This document shows, piece by piece, positions 45,831 through 57,961 of a stretch of 64,000 bases of DNA (its first letter is position 1; each line of letters starts with the position of its first letter). The notes beneath the pieces are model-generated. The model was given only the letters and a program-made list of their open reading frames with translations, made no database searches and was not told the DNA's origin. The position numbers and the translations under genes are program-made. Source of the stretch: Przewalskia tangutica (lineage: Eukaryota > Streptophyta > Magnoliopsida > Solanales > Solanaceae); NCBI GenBank assembly GCA_029844215.1, contig CM056725.1:54225609-54289608 (forward strand), given 5' to 3'.

Positions 45831-46549
45831 TGATTAGAGTGAAGCGGTAGATACGGTATATCCTTAACCTCTAGAGTTTTGTTTGCGCGATATGATGATC
45901 TTATTATTGTGTGCTATATGCGGATAGCGTTGTGTTATTTGTAAGTTAGAAAACATGGTTAGTTGGAAGGATAAGTGTGGGGCATGGAAAGTGTGAACCT
46001 TAGAGTTTTATACGTGGAGACCTTAGAGGCGCAGGCCGCTTGAGTGGGTGATTTTACGGTTGGTCTTTGTCGATGTACTTGGTATGCGGGGAAATATTGT
46101 GGGATAATTACATGGGTAGTGTGAGATGGAAGTGGTAGCTTTCATGACGTGAATTAGTAAGATTGTTCGGATCGGAACAAGAGTTGGCGTTTAGGGGTCG
46201 GGTTGAGGGCCATTTGCGGGTCAACCTACACCGCATTGAGGTGGGGTCGGCGGTGGTCCCGCCAGGTGGTAGGGTCACGAGGGTGCTAGACCCAAGTTTA
46301 GGTAACCATCGTACGAGTATATCGTGAAGGCCGAGAATGACCTTAGAGTAAATTGAAGCTAGTGGGAGCTGTTGTGAGATTAGAAATGATTCCTCGTTGG
46401 CTTGGATTTGAGTTTTGCGCACATGTTATATTCTGGCCATTGGTGGCATGATCGGTTTTGTAAGTATAGTAGTGAAGACTATACCGACACAAGTACGTTT
46501 GGAGACTTAGAATGAACATTCGGGACGAATGTTTCTAAGGGGGGAAGAA
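45831..46549 (+). other. E5 post-gag non-coding region, pol absent
   Basis: No reading frame matches protease, RT, RNase H or integrase. It starts at the same place as in E4, shortly before GGTATATCCTTAACC (45856). At 46195-46320 is a module shared with E4 and G2 (core 46268-46319: GGTAGGGTCACGAGGGTG, then CCCAAGTTTAGG, then TCGTACGAGT). The rest is unremarkable. Confidence 0.8.
46516..46549 (+). promoter_or_regulatory. E5 polypurine tract with upstream hairpin
   Basis: ACATTCGGGACGAATGT (46516-46532), identical to E1, precedes TTCTAAGGGGGGAAGAA at the LTR border. Confidence 0.88.
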
Positions 46550-49500
46550 TGTTATACCCCGTAGTTCCAGGGTATATAGGTGAGGATGTATGTGCGAGAA
46601 TACGACAGAAATTTTGGAAAGAAAGAAAGATGTGATTTTTCGACGGAAAAGTTTCCGGTTTTTGTGAAGAAAAAGGTTCGTTAATGGGAATTGGATTCCC
46701 AGATTTGGTATTTGGACTTCGTGGAATATTAGAGAATTATGGAATTTTATTTCCGGAATTGGTCACGTGGGGCCCACTGAGGAATTTACTGGTTTGTGGG
46801 GCCCACTTTGTTTTCGAGATTTTGGCCTTTATGGATATTTTCTAAGATGAAATATTTTGGACGAGGAGGCGACACGTGTCACCCCTAGGTGGCCTCATGG
46901 CCGAAATTTGCTAACAAGTGGCAAGACAAGTGGCCTTGTCTTGCTAGATATTTTATGTGGACAAGTGGCCAAGTCTTGCTAGATATTTTGTGTGGACAAG
47001 TGGCTTGTGGGACCCACACACACTTGTCCCCAATCTCAACCACACACTTGCCTTCATCCTAGCCCTCGTTGTCCTATATGCACCTTAGTTGATGAAAACT
47101 TCCACACTTAACCATTTCAAGACAAGAAATTCTCCCTTCTCCCTTGACCTTGCTCTCATTTTTTAGCCCATTTCTTGACCTAAATTTGTCCAACAATTCT
47201 TAAACTCTCAAGTGTTCTTCCCTAAGGTGTTAGGAAGATTGTGTACCAAGAGTTGGAAAAGATTTCACACCCCTAACCTATTGTTCATGCCTTGGCCGAA
47301 ACTTACTAGTTGGAAACCCTAAGTGTTCTTCACTTTTTGGAGTTGGTTCTTGAAGAGAAGTTGGTTAGGAGCTTCTATGGGTTGCTTGTAGCGGATTGGA
47401 ACGTAAAGATTTGGAGCTAAGACTTGCTTGGAGCGACATTAAGTTCTTGGATAATTTTGGGCTATTTGAGGTAGTAAACCTTAACCTCTTTGTGAATGGG
47501 TCATTATACATATATTATAAGTATATTATGGAGTATATAATATATGGAGTAAAGTTTGGAAGAGTTGGATCTTGTTAACTTGTTAAAAGAAAGGATTGGC
47601 CGTTTGCCATTAAAATGGTAAAAACGTATCTTACTTGTGAAGAAGTAATTAACAAAGTAACTATAACTTATATTAAGATGGAATATAAGTTGGATGACTA
47701 ATGAAGTAATTGGATAAGTAAAATGGACAAAGTTGCCAAGGACCCCAACTTAAGGATCAGATTTACTTTGGATCGTATTTACTTTGGGCGAGATTTACTT
47801 TGGATCAGTATTTACATTTCGTTAAGGGAAGATTGTTCAATCGCTCCGTTTGGGCGTGTGATCCCCTTTTTAATTATTGTATTATTCTGGCGTGATAGTA
47901 AACCGCGTACGGCCAGCGTAATCCCCTTCTTTTACTTATTGTTATTATGGGCGTGATAGTAAACCGCGTACCGTTTGGGCGTGTAATCCCCTTTATTTAT
48001 GTTGTTTAATTATTACGCCTTATATATATATATTATATATATTACGGTTATTCGCCTTGGAAAAGATGGAAAAGTGAGTAAAACGGGAAGTCTTTGAATT
48101 TTCCGTAGAATTAGAGGGCTTTTTATTGGTATAAGTCTTCAATGGTGAGAAAGGTTTGATAAAAGTATTATGACCGTTTTAGGAGTGGAGTACTACGTGT
48201 GGCGTGATCTACTTGGCTTAGGAGTAGCCGACGGGTTGAAGTACTGAGCGTTTTGCTATTCGTCGATAATCGTCGCGAGGTATGTGAACCTCTTCCTATC
48301 TTTTCTAGCATGATTGTTGTGAACTATGTAGTACGGTGACGCATGTGCTAAGTGATTTGGTTGGTTTAAAACATAGGGTGTTATAATAGTTTTATGGGAA
48401 GTTAGTTATAACGACTTTATGTAGGTAAAAGAATGGTTTATTGATTGTAGAAAGTTAAGAGACTTGATCTTGAAAGATAAGAGACTTGACTTATACACGA
48501 CTTGATTTTGAAAGTTAAGAGACTTGATCTTGAAAGATAAGAGACTTGACTTAGTTTGACTTGTTATGAATTTTGTTAAAATGTTGTAAAAACCTCATTC
48601 GCGAGTAATGAGTAGTTGGTTTTAAAAGAATAATGTTTTACTGATTTCGGAAATGAGATTAAGTATCGAACAAACCATTGCAGCGTTAATAAAGGAAATG
48701 TATTGACTAATTGTTATTAAAACCAGTAGAAACCTCCATCCGCATAAGCTAAGATGAGACAAAATGATATTACATTTCCTAGATCATGGCTGCTTTTATA
48801 AGATTGTAATAGACAAGAACAACCTACTCACACATAAGGCATATGTTTCTCAAATTTGTTTTAAAGGAGAATTATATTCTTAAGTGATTAAAACTATGAA
48901 CTACGAAACCTTTCGAAAATGAGAAACGCGAGCATTTGAAATTAGGCAAACTTGAACGTTTGGAAAATAATGTGTTACTTGATTTTACAAGGGAAGTGTT
49001 TTGGTTTACTTAAAAGATAGTCACTCTATTTTATACTACGAACATTGTGTGACTTTTGTGAAAGAAACGTATCTTTTTAAAAGAGTTAATGTATGTAATA
49101 CTTTAGGGTCAGAACCGGGATTTTGGCATAAAATGATAGTACCTTAAGTTGTGTGTAACTTGCCTATGTTTCGATGATAGCCTTGTTGTGCAAGTACTGT
49201 ATTTTACTCGACTACCGGTTCATGGGATGAACCGGGAATGTATTTCACCCGACTACCGCGTTCATGGGATGAACCGGGAATGTATTTCACTCGACTACCG
49301 CGTTCATGGGATGAACCGGGAATGTATTTCACTCGACTACCGCGTTCATGGGATGAACCGGGAATGTATTTCACTCGACTACCGCGTCCATGGGATGGAC
49401 CGGGAATGTATTCCATCCGACTACCGAGTTCGCGAGATGAGCGGGAATGTATTCCACACGTTTCTATACTGGGTCCATGAGATGGGCCGAGACATGTTAT

Positions 49501-50122
49501 ACGTATCACATGGTTTGTACTTAGACTGCCGGCAGTGAGGAAGAAGTTCCACGGGCATGAGGGATGACTTTGAGGGCGTGAGTCCCTGACTTGACATGAC
49601 TGCTTTTATGTTATGAGCTGTAGTTTGGTTATCATACATGTCTCCTGTTTTATATAGACTGTTATGATTTCATTTACAGTATTTTTCAGTTTCACATACT
49701 TGGTACTGTTATCGACCTCCTTCGGGGCTGCGTTCATGCCGCAGTAGAGGTACATCGGCCAGGATCCTCACCATGGGATCACAGTTCAACAGATTAGGAA
49801 GCCGCTTCTTCTGAGGCTTATCTTTTGTATGTTACCCGAGTCCAGAGGTTCTTGTACATCTGTGGGTATGGCGGGCCCTGTCCCGTCCTAGTTGTTGTCA
49901 CTTCTTAGAGGTCTGTAGTAATGCCAGGCGAGTTTGTAAAAAGGATAACTGTTCGGGTTTTTATGTATATATACAGAAGGCAACTGTTTTGGTTGGCCTG
50001 TTTATTTATCATGTCTCTTGTTTCATGTTTATGTTTTTATTTCCGCTGATTTTCTCTGATGTTGTATCACGAGGGTGCCCGGGGTAAGGCACCAGTCACG
50101 GGCCCCGGTTCGGGTCGTGACA
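46550..50122 (+). repeat. E5 3' LTR
   Basis: It is 3573 bp, from TGTTATACCCCGTAGTTCC to CGGGTCGTGACA, with a G-box at 46873-46878 and a cleaner version of the 42-bp array (49204-49480) than the 5' LTR. After AAAAC the E4 LTR resumes. Confidence 0.92.
49204..49480 (+). repeat. 42-bp minisatellite with a palindrome in each unit
   Basis: The unit TTCATGGGATGAACCGGGAA plus TGTATTTCACTCGACTACCG recurs at 49219, 49261, 49303, 49345 and 49387. In the first unit CCGGTTCAT and ATGAACCGG form 9-bp arms around GGG; later units have slightly shortened arms. Confidence 0.9.
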
Positions 50123-50127
50123 AAAAC
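50123..50127. repeat. Target-site duplication of E5, right copy (AAAAC)
   Basis: Exact match to 40851-40855. Confidence 0.93.
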
Positions 50128-52215
50128 ACTTCTCTTTTTAAAGTCAAGTTACCACATTAAAACCAATGATAAAAACCCTTCTTTTGTTTTCATAAAGTCG
50201 TTATAACCAACTTCCCATAAATCTTGTTATAACACTTTATGTTTTAAACCATTTTAAGACAACACAATGCCCTTATTTTCCCTAAAGTTCCAGTTTGCCT
50301 AATTTCAATTACGCAAGTCTCTTTTTAGAAAAGTTTCATAGTTCAATGTCTTAATCTCTTTTTAAAACAATTGAGTAACATATGCCATAGGCGAGTAGGT
50401 TATTCTTGTTCATAATCAATCTTATTAAGCAGCCATGATCTAGAAAATGTAATATCATTTTGTCTCATCTTAGCTTCTATGCAGATGGAGGTTTCTACTG
50501 GTTTTAATAATACTTCATTATTCAATACATTTTCCTTTATTAACGCTGCAGTGGTTTGTCGATACACATTCTGATTTTCAAAATCAGTAAAACATTATTC
50601 CTTTTAAAAACCACGTACTCATTACTCACGAATGAGGTTTCACACAAAACTCATATTAATTCATTTAAGTTAAGTCTCTTATCTTATAAGATCAAGTCTC
50701 TTAACTTCTCAAATCAGTAAACCATTTTCTTTACCCCTCTTAAGACGTTATACCTAACTCCCCATAACTAGTATAACTCTTTTTAAAACTTTTAAAACCA
50801 AGTGTTACTCTTCTTTCAAAAATGGTTTCTTAACTCTTGTGACATACCTCAAGTTTCTTATTATTCAGGCTTAAGTCCAAAGACATTGCCGTACAACTAC
50901 GTTCAATTAGCACACGTACGTCTACCGTACTATATATTATTCAGGCTTAAGTCAAAAGACATTGCCGTACAACTACGTTCAATTAGCATACGTACGTCTA
51001 CCGTACTATATATTATTCCGGATTAAGTCAAAAGACATTGCCGTACAACTACGTTCAATTAGCATACGTACGTCTACCGTACTATATATTATTCAGGCTT
51101 AAGTCAAAAGACATTGCCGTATATCTTCAATTAGCACACGACGCCTACGTATATATTATTCAGCTTAAGTCAAGAAAGACATATATATCTTCCTTTAAAA
51201 TATCACTAAAATATCATGCTCAAGATAGGAAGAATCACATACCTCGCGATTATCGACTATAAGCAAAACGCCCACTATATAACCGCTAGCCTTGTCCACC
51301 TTCTAAGTAGCACATGCTACTTGCAAAACATTCACCAATAAAGGTTATCATCATCAGAATACTACTGGTATGTGTAGCGCAAACAGTTTAAACTTCTACT
51401 TATATTCTTACAAGTGATTTGATTCAAGTCTATTCTGTAATATCCTTCTATTACAGTTCAATTCTCTTCTATGAATCTTAAATTCATTTTTATACTACTA
51501 CAGTATGTAATTTCCAATTACAATAGAAGGACAGTAGTATTTACCTTGATAAGCCCAAAAATTATCCGAGTTTAAAGTCGCTCCTGAGCAACACTTAGCT
51601 CCTACTCCGAGTGCTCCAACCCGCTCCAAACAACCCTTAGAAGTTCTAACCAACTTCTACTCAAATACTTCAACTATCAATGAAGAATTCCTTAGGGTTT
51701 CGTTTAGTGGTTAAAGGAAGTATAATAGTATTTTCCGGGCTCTACGTATAAAGGTAACTTTGGAAAGTACTATAAGGTATATGGGCTAGAGTATTTGGGC
51801 ATTATAACAATACTAGGAGAGTATTTCTATACCACAAAGGGGGGTAGTATTTCGACTAGCACAACTAGGCTAGGGGAGGGGTGTTTCGGCTAGGCTACCA
51901 CAAAGGGGAGGGTTCGAGGCTACAAGAGGGGAGAGGGGGTTTTGGGGAGAGATGAGACAAGGAGAGGAGTATTTGAGACTTGGAAAGATTTTAGGATGAA
52001 GAAGTTCATCACTTAGGGGGGGTATTTATAGGTCAAGAAATGGCCAACCAATGGCCAAGATTCATCCAAGTGTAAGGCAAGTGTAGGGCTAGATTTAAGC
52101 CAAGTGCACCTTATCCATCTACCACAACAACTTGCACAAATATCCTACCAACTCCCTTGACCCCTTTTTCGTCCACCATTGTCGCCCCACTTGTTCCAAT
52201 GTGAGGGTGACACAT
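50128..52215 (-). repeat. E4 3' LTR, remaining part (right of E5), 5' end deleted
   Basis: It matches 55460-57568 of the E4 5' LTR, with TATAAATA (minus) at 52023-52030 and a G-rich plus strand at 51838-51960. At 52215 it breaks off inside the former G-box; the last ~220 bp of the LTR and the polypurine tract are gone. Confidence 0.85.
50857..51165 (-). repeat. ~76-bp tandem repeat carrying the CGTACG/CGGTAGAC motif
   Basis: About four units of ATTATTCAGGCTTAAGTC, then GACATTGCCGTACAACTACG, then TACGTCTACCGTACTATAT. The equivalent segment is single-copy in E1 and E3 LTRs (for example 16849-16920). The E4 5' LTR has a similar array at about 56197-56540 with more sequence change. Confidence 0.85.
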
Positions 52216-52830
52216 CTACCAAAACTTTGGAGTCACCACCTCCAAACTTGGTCATCTACAAGCCTCAACCTCTCTTAAGGCCATCCCTCGGCCTTCACGA
52301 ACCGATTCTGGTCGAACGCATCCACGAACTCATACGATGGTCATCTAAACTTGGGCCTAACACCCTCGTGACCCTACCACCTGGCGGGACCACCCAGAGC
52401 TGACCCAACCCCAAAACAGGCCGTGGGTTGGCCCGCAACATGGCCCCAACCCGACCCCACTTAACGCATCAAGCTCTTGTTTCCCGATCCGGAACAATCT
52501 TACCTCTACAGGTCATGAAAGCTACCACTTCCATTTCACACTACCCAGGGACTTATCACACAATTACACCACGTATACCTATACGTTCTGACAAAGATCA
52601 CTCGCAAAAACTTGTACTCAAGACGGCCTTACATCTAAGGTCTCAACTGTAAAATTCTAAGGTTCATCATTTTCTCACCCCCAGGCTTACCCTTTCTCAC
52701 TAACCAGGTTTCTAAATCACATCTTAGCACAAAGCTATCCGAACATAACACTTAACACATTATCATATCATCAATACATACAAGTCTCTAGAGGGTTAAG
52801 GATATACCTGAAAGTAGGCGGTTCAAAGGA
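52216..52830 (-). other. E4 post-gag non-coding region with shared module
   Basis: No pol is present. On the minus strand it begins with GGTATATCCTTAACCCTC just after gag, as in E5. It carries the common module at 52328-52460 (core 52328-52378, including GGTAGGGTCACGAGGGTG and CCCAAGTTTAGATG). Confidence 0.8.
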
Positions 52831-54020
52831 CCGCTAAAACTGGAAACTTCCACCGCTACCTCTACCGTGGCCTGCCGGTGTATGAACATCCTGCCTAGCT
52901 GTGGAAGGTGAAGAACCCGCAACAGATCTCGTAGTCTGTGCTATCCTACCAGCCATACCCAGTCGGACGTTTCTCCCAAAATGGCCTCCTGTCGCATGTA
53001 AAACAAACTCCCGACTAGCACGACACTCCCCATCGCGAGTCTACCACGATGGTCACAATGAGGTAGGGTGGCTTCACCGACTAACACCCCGCTCTCCGAA
53101 AATCTAAACCTCGAGCCCTGACCTGCTCCTGAATACTCTGGATGCCTTGAAGATTGTGGAGGACCACTTTGTACTGGTGGAGGCGCATAACTAGTATGTT
53201 GTTGAGGCGGTCCGCCTCGAAAGTCACCAAAGGACCCTGCTGTTCTGGCCCTCTTCTGCTGACCTTGGTCATTCCGTCGATTTCTCCGCTCCTCGCCTCC
53301 AAGTGCATAAGCTGCATGCGGCAATGTCCATGTCCGATCAAGAGTTACACCAACAACTCTCGCTAGGTAATCATCGAGCCTCAGAACATATCGGTGCACT
53401 CGATCCTCCATACTAGCCACTAATGCGGGACGCGTCGAGCCAATGAGTCGAACTCCACATTGTACTCCCCGAACCGCACGCCTGCTCGCCGCAACACCAA
53501 AAACTGTTTACCCGAGCCCTCATCTGTGGAGGCAAGAAATGTGCAAGAAATGCCCTTGAGAACTCGTCCCAATTAGCTGGAAGTGCATGCTCTCCCCGGG
53601 ACAGCTCCCACGAATCAAACCAGTCGACTGCGGTATCACGCAGCCGATGCGAACCTAGGACCACCGACTCGGTCTCCGATGCCTTGATCACTTGTGATCC
53701 GTCAGAATCGCTTGATGAACTCCTGCGGATCATCCTCGTGCCTCGACCCATAAAACTCGCGTTACATCTCGTAAAAATCCCGTAGCCTCCAACTATCTGA
53801 TCTAGGGTGAACCACTGGTGTTATCGAACCGCTGCTGCGTCCACTTATCTTTCAAGTTCCGCCACAACTCGCCATTAATCGCCCACTCCTTGTAACCCAT
53901 CTCTTCTCGCCTGCATCGCGGATCGAGGCTCGTGTCTTGTGGTCTCTCGTAGATCGCCGCCGCTTTACTCGCGACTCCTTCGCCGCTTTGCCCTTCTCGC
54001 CCGGGTCTGCGCGGAGGCAT
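52831..54020 (-). pseudogene. E4 gag
   Basis: ATG at 54020 (MPPRR) opens a short frame. The structural core appears in other frames at 53751-53413 (SETESVVLGSHRLRDTAVDWFDSWELSRGEHALP, read here in pieces: VVLGSHRLRD, WDEFSRAFLAHFLPPQ). A third frame, 53420-52941, has MEDRVHRYV, LDDYLARVVGVTL and a Gln/Pro/Ser-rich linker with RGGPPQQ and SGAGQGSRF. A zinc-knuckle region near 53060-52990 is disrupted. At least four frame changes separate these parts. It is closest to E5 and E3 gag. The order and content show the same three-part Gag as in pol-bearing relatives, unlike the shortened Gag of G1/G2. Confidence 0.82.
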
Positions 54021-54130
54021 AAATGGTAAAAACGAAGTACGTCAGAGGGGTCCAACTTATAACACAGCTCTAAGGCACGATCTCAGAATGAGAAGAAGGG
54101 AAACCAACCCTAAATGTCCTATAGCCTCCT

Positions 54131-54164
54131 GATTATAGATGTGGTGCACAACACATCGATAATC
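54131..54164 (-). other. E4 leader hairpin with GTGCAC loop and A-U pair
   Basis: On the minus strand GATTATCGATGTG pairs with CACATCTATAATC. Position 7 is the only mismatch and position 9 is A-U. The loop is TTGTGCAC. It lies 46 nt from the primer site. Confidence 0.68.
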
Positions 54165-54210
54165 AAGACTCTACTAGACACGGTGCAGAGACACTTTCCG
54201 AGGACTAAGC

Positions 54211-54223
54211 GCTCACGATACCA
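54211..54223 (-). other. E4 primer-binding site, damaged
   Basis: Minus-strand TGGTATCGTGAGC, the same altered form as in E3, begins 4 bases inside the LTR border. Confidence 0.8.
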
Positions 54224-54227
54224 CTTT

Positions 54228-57200
54228 TGTCACGACCGAACCTCGGGCGTGGTCGTGCCTTACCGGGCACCCTAGTGATACAACATCGAGAGAAAAACCA
54301 TGGAAATAAAAACTTAAACATTTAAATAGACATGGATCAAGATAAAGAAAATAGTCCAACAAAAATTGTTGACTTTCAACATATATATATATACATTTGA
54401 ACAAGCATAATCCTTACAACCCCGCCACAACAAGCATGCACTCTAAGATTTATACAACAACTATGACGGGACAGGGCCCCGCCATACCCCTGAATGCACA
54501 AGAACCTACAAACTCAGGGTAACATACCAAAGATAAGCCTCCGAAGGAACGGAGCTTCCCAATACGCTGAAATGAGATCCTAAACGCGAGGATCGGCAAT
54601 GATGTACTTCTACCGCGCAGATGAACGCAACCCCGAAGGAGGTCGATAACAGTACCAAGTATGTGAAATCAGAAATATCAGAAATGAAATCATAGCACTA
54701 TATAAAGCGAGAGACATGTATGATAACCAAACTACAAGACACAACATAAAAACAAATATATCAAGTCGTGACTCACGCTCCAAATCATCACTCGTGCGTG
54801 GAATTCCTTCCTCACCGCCGATCTATGATATGATAGCAACAAGACAAAGAATCCAAATGGAGCATACCCGCGCGCTTACGCATCGTGTCGATGTCCAAAG
54901 GGAAACACTAAGACAACATTCCAAATGGAAGCATACCCGTGCGCTACGCATCGTGTCAGTATGTCCAAAGGGAAACAATAAGACGTCATTCCAAATGGAA
55001 GCATACTCGTGCGCTACGCATCGTGTCAGTATGTCCAAAGCGTTTAGCAAAAGTAGCACTATCAACAGGAACGCGTGCGGAATTTCTCCACCGCTGCACG
55101 TCCAAGTAAGTTCTCAACAAGTCAACCGACCCTCCATCGAGAGACGCGGTAGTATAGAAACACAATTATTTGCACAACAAAGGCTATCACAACAAGCATA
55201 GGCATGTTTCACAACAACAAGCATAGGCAAGTTACACACAACTCAAAGTACTTTCATTTTATGCCAAAGTCCGGGTTTTAACCCTAAAGTACTACGTACG
55301 TTAAATTCCTTTTAAAGAGATCCATTCCTTTTATAAAGGTCACCCGATACCCGTAGTATAAAAATAGAGTGACTTACATCTTTTAAGTAAACCAAAACAA
55401 CTTCCATACTTTCCTTTTTAAAACCAATTAAGGCAATATCATGCCTTCTTTTTAGACCAAAACACTTCTCTTTTTAAAGTCAAGTTACCACATTAAAACC
55501 AATGATAAAAACCCTTCTTTTGTTTTCATAAAGTCGTTATAACCAACTTCCCATAAAGCTTGTTATAACACTTTATGTTTTAAACCATTTTAAGACAACA
55601 CAATGCCCTTCTTTTCCCTAAAGTTCCAGTTTGCCTAATTTCAATTACGCAAGTCTCTTTTTAGAAAAGTTTCATAGTTCAATGTCTTAATCTCTTTTTA
55701 AAACAATTGAGTAACATATGCCATAGGCGAGTAGGTTATTCTTGTTCATAATCAATCTTATTAAACAACCATGATCTAGAAAATGTAATATCATTTTGTC
55801 TCATCTTAGCTTCTATGCAGATGGAGGTTTCTACTGGTTTTAATAATACTTCATTATTCAATACATTTTCCTTTATTAACGCTGCAGTGGTTTGTCGATA
55901 CACATTCTGATTTTCAAAATCAGTAAAACATTATTCCTTTTAAAAACCACGTACTCATTACTCACGAATGAGGTTTCACACAAAACTCATATTAATTCAT
56001 TTAAGTTAAGTCTCTTATCTTATAAGATCAAGTCTCTTAACTTCTAAAATCAGTAAACCATTTTCTTTACCCCTCTTAAGACGTTATACCTAACTCCCCA
56101 TAACTAGTATAACTCTTTTTAAAACCTTTAAAACCAAGTGTTACTCTTCTTTCAAAAATGGTTTCTTAACTCTTGTGACATACCTCAAGTTTCTTATTAT
56201 TCAGGCTTAAGTCCAAAGACATTGCCGCATAACCACGTTCAATTAGCACACGTCGTCTACCGCACTATATATTATTCGGGCTTAAGTCAAAAGACATTGC
56301 TGCATAACTACGCTCAATTAGCATAATGACGCTCACCGTACTATATATTATTCAGCTTAAGTCAAAAGACATTGTCGCATAACCACGTTCAATTAGCATA
56401 CGACGTCTACCGCACTATATATTATTCAGCTTAAGTCAAAAGACATTGCTGCATAACTACGTTCAATTAGCACACGTACGTCTACCGTACTATATATTAT
56501 TCAGGCTTAAGTCAAAAGACATTGCCGTACTATATATATCTTCCTTTAAAATATCATGCTCAAGAGTATAGGAAGAATCACATACCTCGCGACGATTATC
56601 GACTATAAGCAAAACGCTCCACGGCTATAACCCGGCTAGCCTTGTCCACCTTCTAAGTAGCACATGCTACTTGCAAACATTCAACCAATAAAGGTTATCG
56701 CCATCAGAATACGGTCCTATGTAAGTACAGTTTAAACTTCTACTTATATTCTTCTGAAGTGATTTCAGTTCAAGTCTATTCTGTAATATCCTTCTATTAC
56801 AGTTCAATTCTCTTCTATGAATCTTAAATTCATTTCTATACTACTACAGTATGTAATTTCCAATTACAATAGAAGGACAGTAGTATTTACCTTGATAAGC
56901 CCAAAATTATCCGAGTTTAAAGTCGCTCCTGAGCAACGCTTAGCTCCTACTCCGAGTGCTCCAACCCGCTCCAAACAACCCTTAGAAGTTCTAACCAACT
57001 TCTACTCAAATACTTCAACTATCAATGAAGATTTCCTTAGGGTTTCGTTTAGTGGTTAAAGGAAGTATAATAGTATTTTCCGGGCTCTACGTATAGAGGT
57101 AACTTTGGAAAGTACTATAAGGTATATGGGCTAGAGTATTTGGGCATTATAACAATACTAGGAGAGTATTTCTATACCACAAAGGGGGGTAGTATTTCGA

Positions 57201-57796
57201 CTAGCACAACTAGGCTAGGGGGAGGGGTGTTTCGGCTAGGCTACCACAAAGGGGAGGGTTCTACGAGGCCTACAAGAGGGGGGGAGAGGGGTGGTGTTTG
57301 GACGAGACAAGCAAGAGGGAGAGGGAGTATTTGAGACTTGGAAAAGATTTTAGGATGAAGAAGTTCATCACTTAGGGGGGGTATTTATAGGTCAAGAAAT
57401 GGCCAACCAATGGCCAAGATTCATCCAAGTGTAAGGCAAGTGTAGGGCTAGATTTAAGCCAAGTGCACCTTATCCATCTACCACAACAACTTGCACAAAT
57501 ATCCTACCAACTCCCTTGACCCCTTTTTCGTCCACCATTGCCGCCCCACTTGTTCCAATGTGAGGGTGACACATGTCACCCTCCCGTTGGTCCAAAATGT
57601 TTCGTCTCTCGGAAAAATCCGCAAAAATAATAAATGACATAGCCGGAATTTTCCCTTCGCAAGTTTAGTAAAACGTTTCGTCGAAAAACGACTCTTTTCG
57701 GTACTTGTGCACAATTTTCGAACCTAGCCTAACTTTAAGGATCAAATTATATACGTACGCCCTCACGTACATACTCCGGAAATACGGGGTATAACA
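54228..57796 (-). repeat. E4 5' LTR, complete
   Basis: It is 3569 bp, from TGTTATACCCCGTATTTCC (minus, ending 57796) to GTCGTGACA (54228). TATAAATA (minus) lies at 57382-57389. A G-rich plus strand (57182-57315) means a C-rich transcript leader. The former G-box is changed to ACATGT. Arrays of 69 bp (54846-55048) and ~76 bp (56197-56540) match those in the 3' LTR. Confidence 0.9.
57382..57389 (-). promoter_or_regulatory. E4 5' LTR TATA box
   Basis: TATAAATA on the minus strand, in the same GACCTATAAATACC context as E1. It would drive the transcript leftwards through gag. Confidence 0.72.
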
Positions 57797-57801
57797 CCGT
57801 G
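57797..57801. repeat. Probable target-site duplication of E4, right copy (CCGTG)
   Basis: The G2 leader resumes here as CCGTGTCTAGTAGAGTC, exactly where G1 has it after CTACAGA. Confidence 0.78.
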
Positions 57802-57815
57802 TCTAGTAGAGTCTT

Positions 57816-57849
57816 GATTATCGGTGTGTTGCGCGCCACACCCATAAAC
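57816..57849 (+). other. G2 leader hairpin with GCGCGC loop
   Basis: Same as G1: arms GATTATCGGTGTG and CACACCCATAAAC, loop TTGCGCGC. Confidence 0.6.
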
Positions 57850-57961
57850 AGGAGGCTACAGGATTTTTAGGAGTTGGTTTCTATTCTTCTCACTCTAAGA
57901 TTGTGCCATAGAGTTGTGTTAGTAAGATAATTCCTCTCTGATGTAATTTTGTGTTACAGTT

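Larger units (their letters stand above)
40856..50122 (+). mobile_element. E5: complete gag-only element
   Basis: At 9267 bp it has LTRs of 3545 and 3573 bp, a primer site, leader hairpin, gag (44604 to about 45830), about 700 bp of non-coding DNA, a polypurine tract and AAAAC duplications. The internal region is only 2149 bp and contains no pol. Being complete at both ends, it shows that a pol-less unit can still transpose, presumably with enzymes supplied by relatives. The two LTRs are close to identical apart from short indels, so the insertion is young. Confidence 0.93.
39590..57796 (-). mobile_element. E4: minus-strand gag-only element, split by E5
   Basis: In minus order: 5' LTR (57796-54228), primer site, leader hairpin, gag (54020 to about 52831), about 600 bp of non-coding DNA, and a 3' LTR (52215-50128 plus 40855-39590) lacking its first ~220 bp and the polypurine tract. 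Without E5 the element is about 8.9 kb. There is no pol sequence. It is inserted in the G2 leader between primer site and gag. Confidence 0.88.

Noticed and set aside
49204..49480. Possible CRISPR-like array
   Set aside because: Units are head to tail with no unique spacers, inside a plant LTR.
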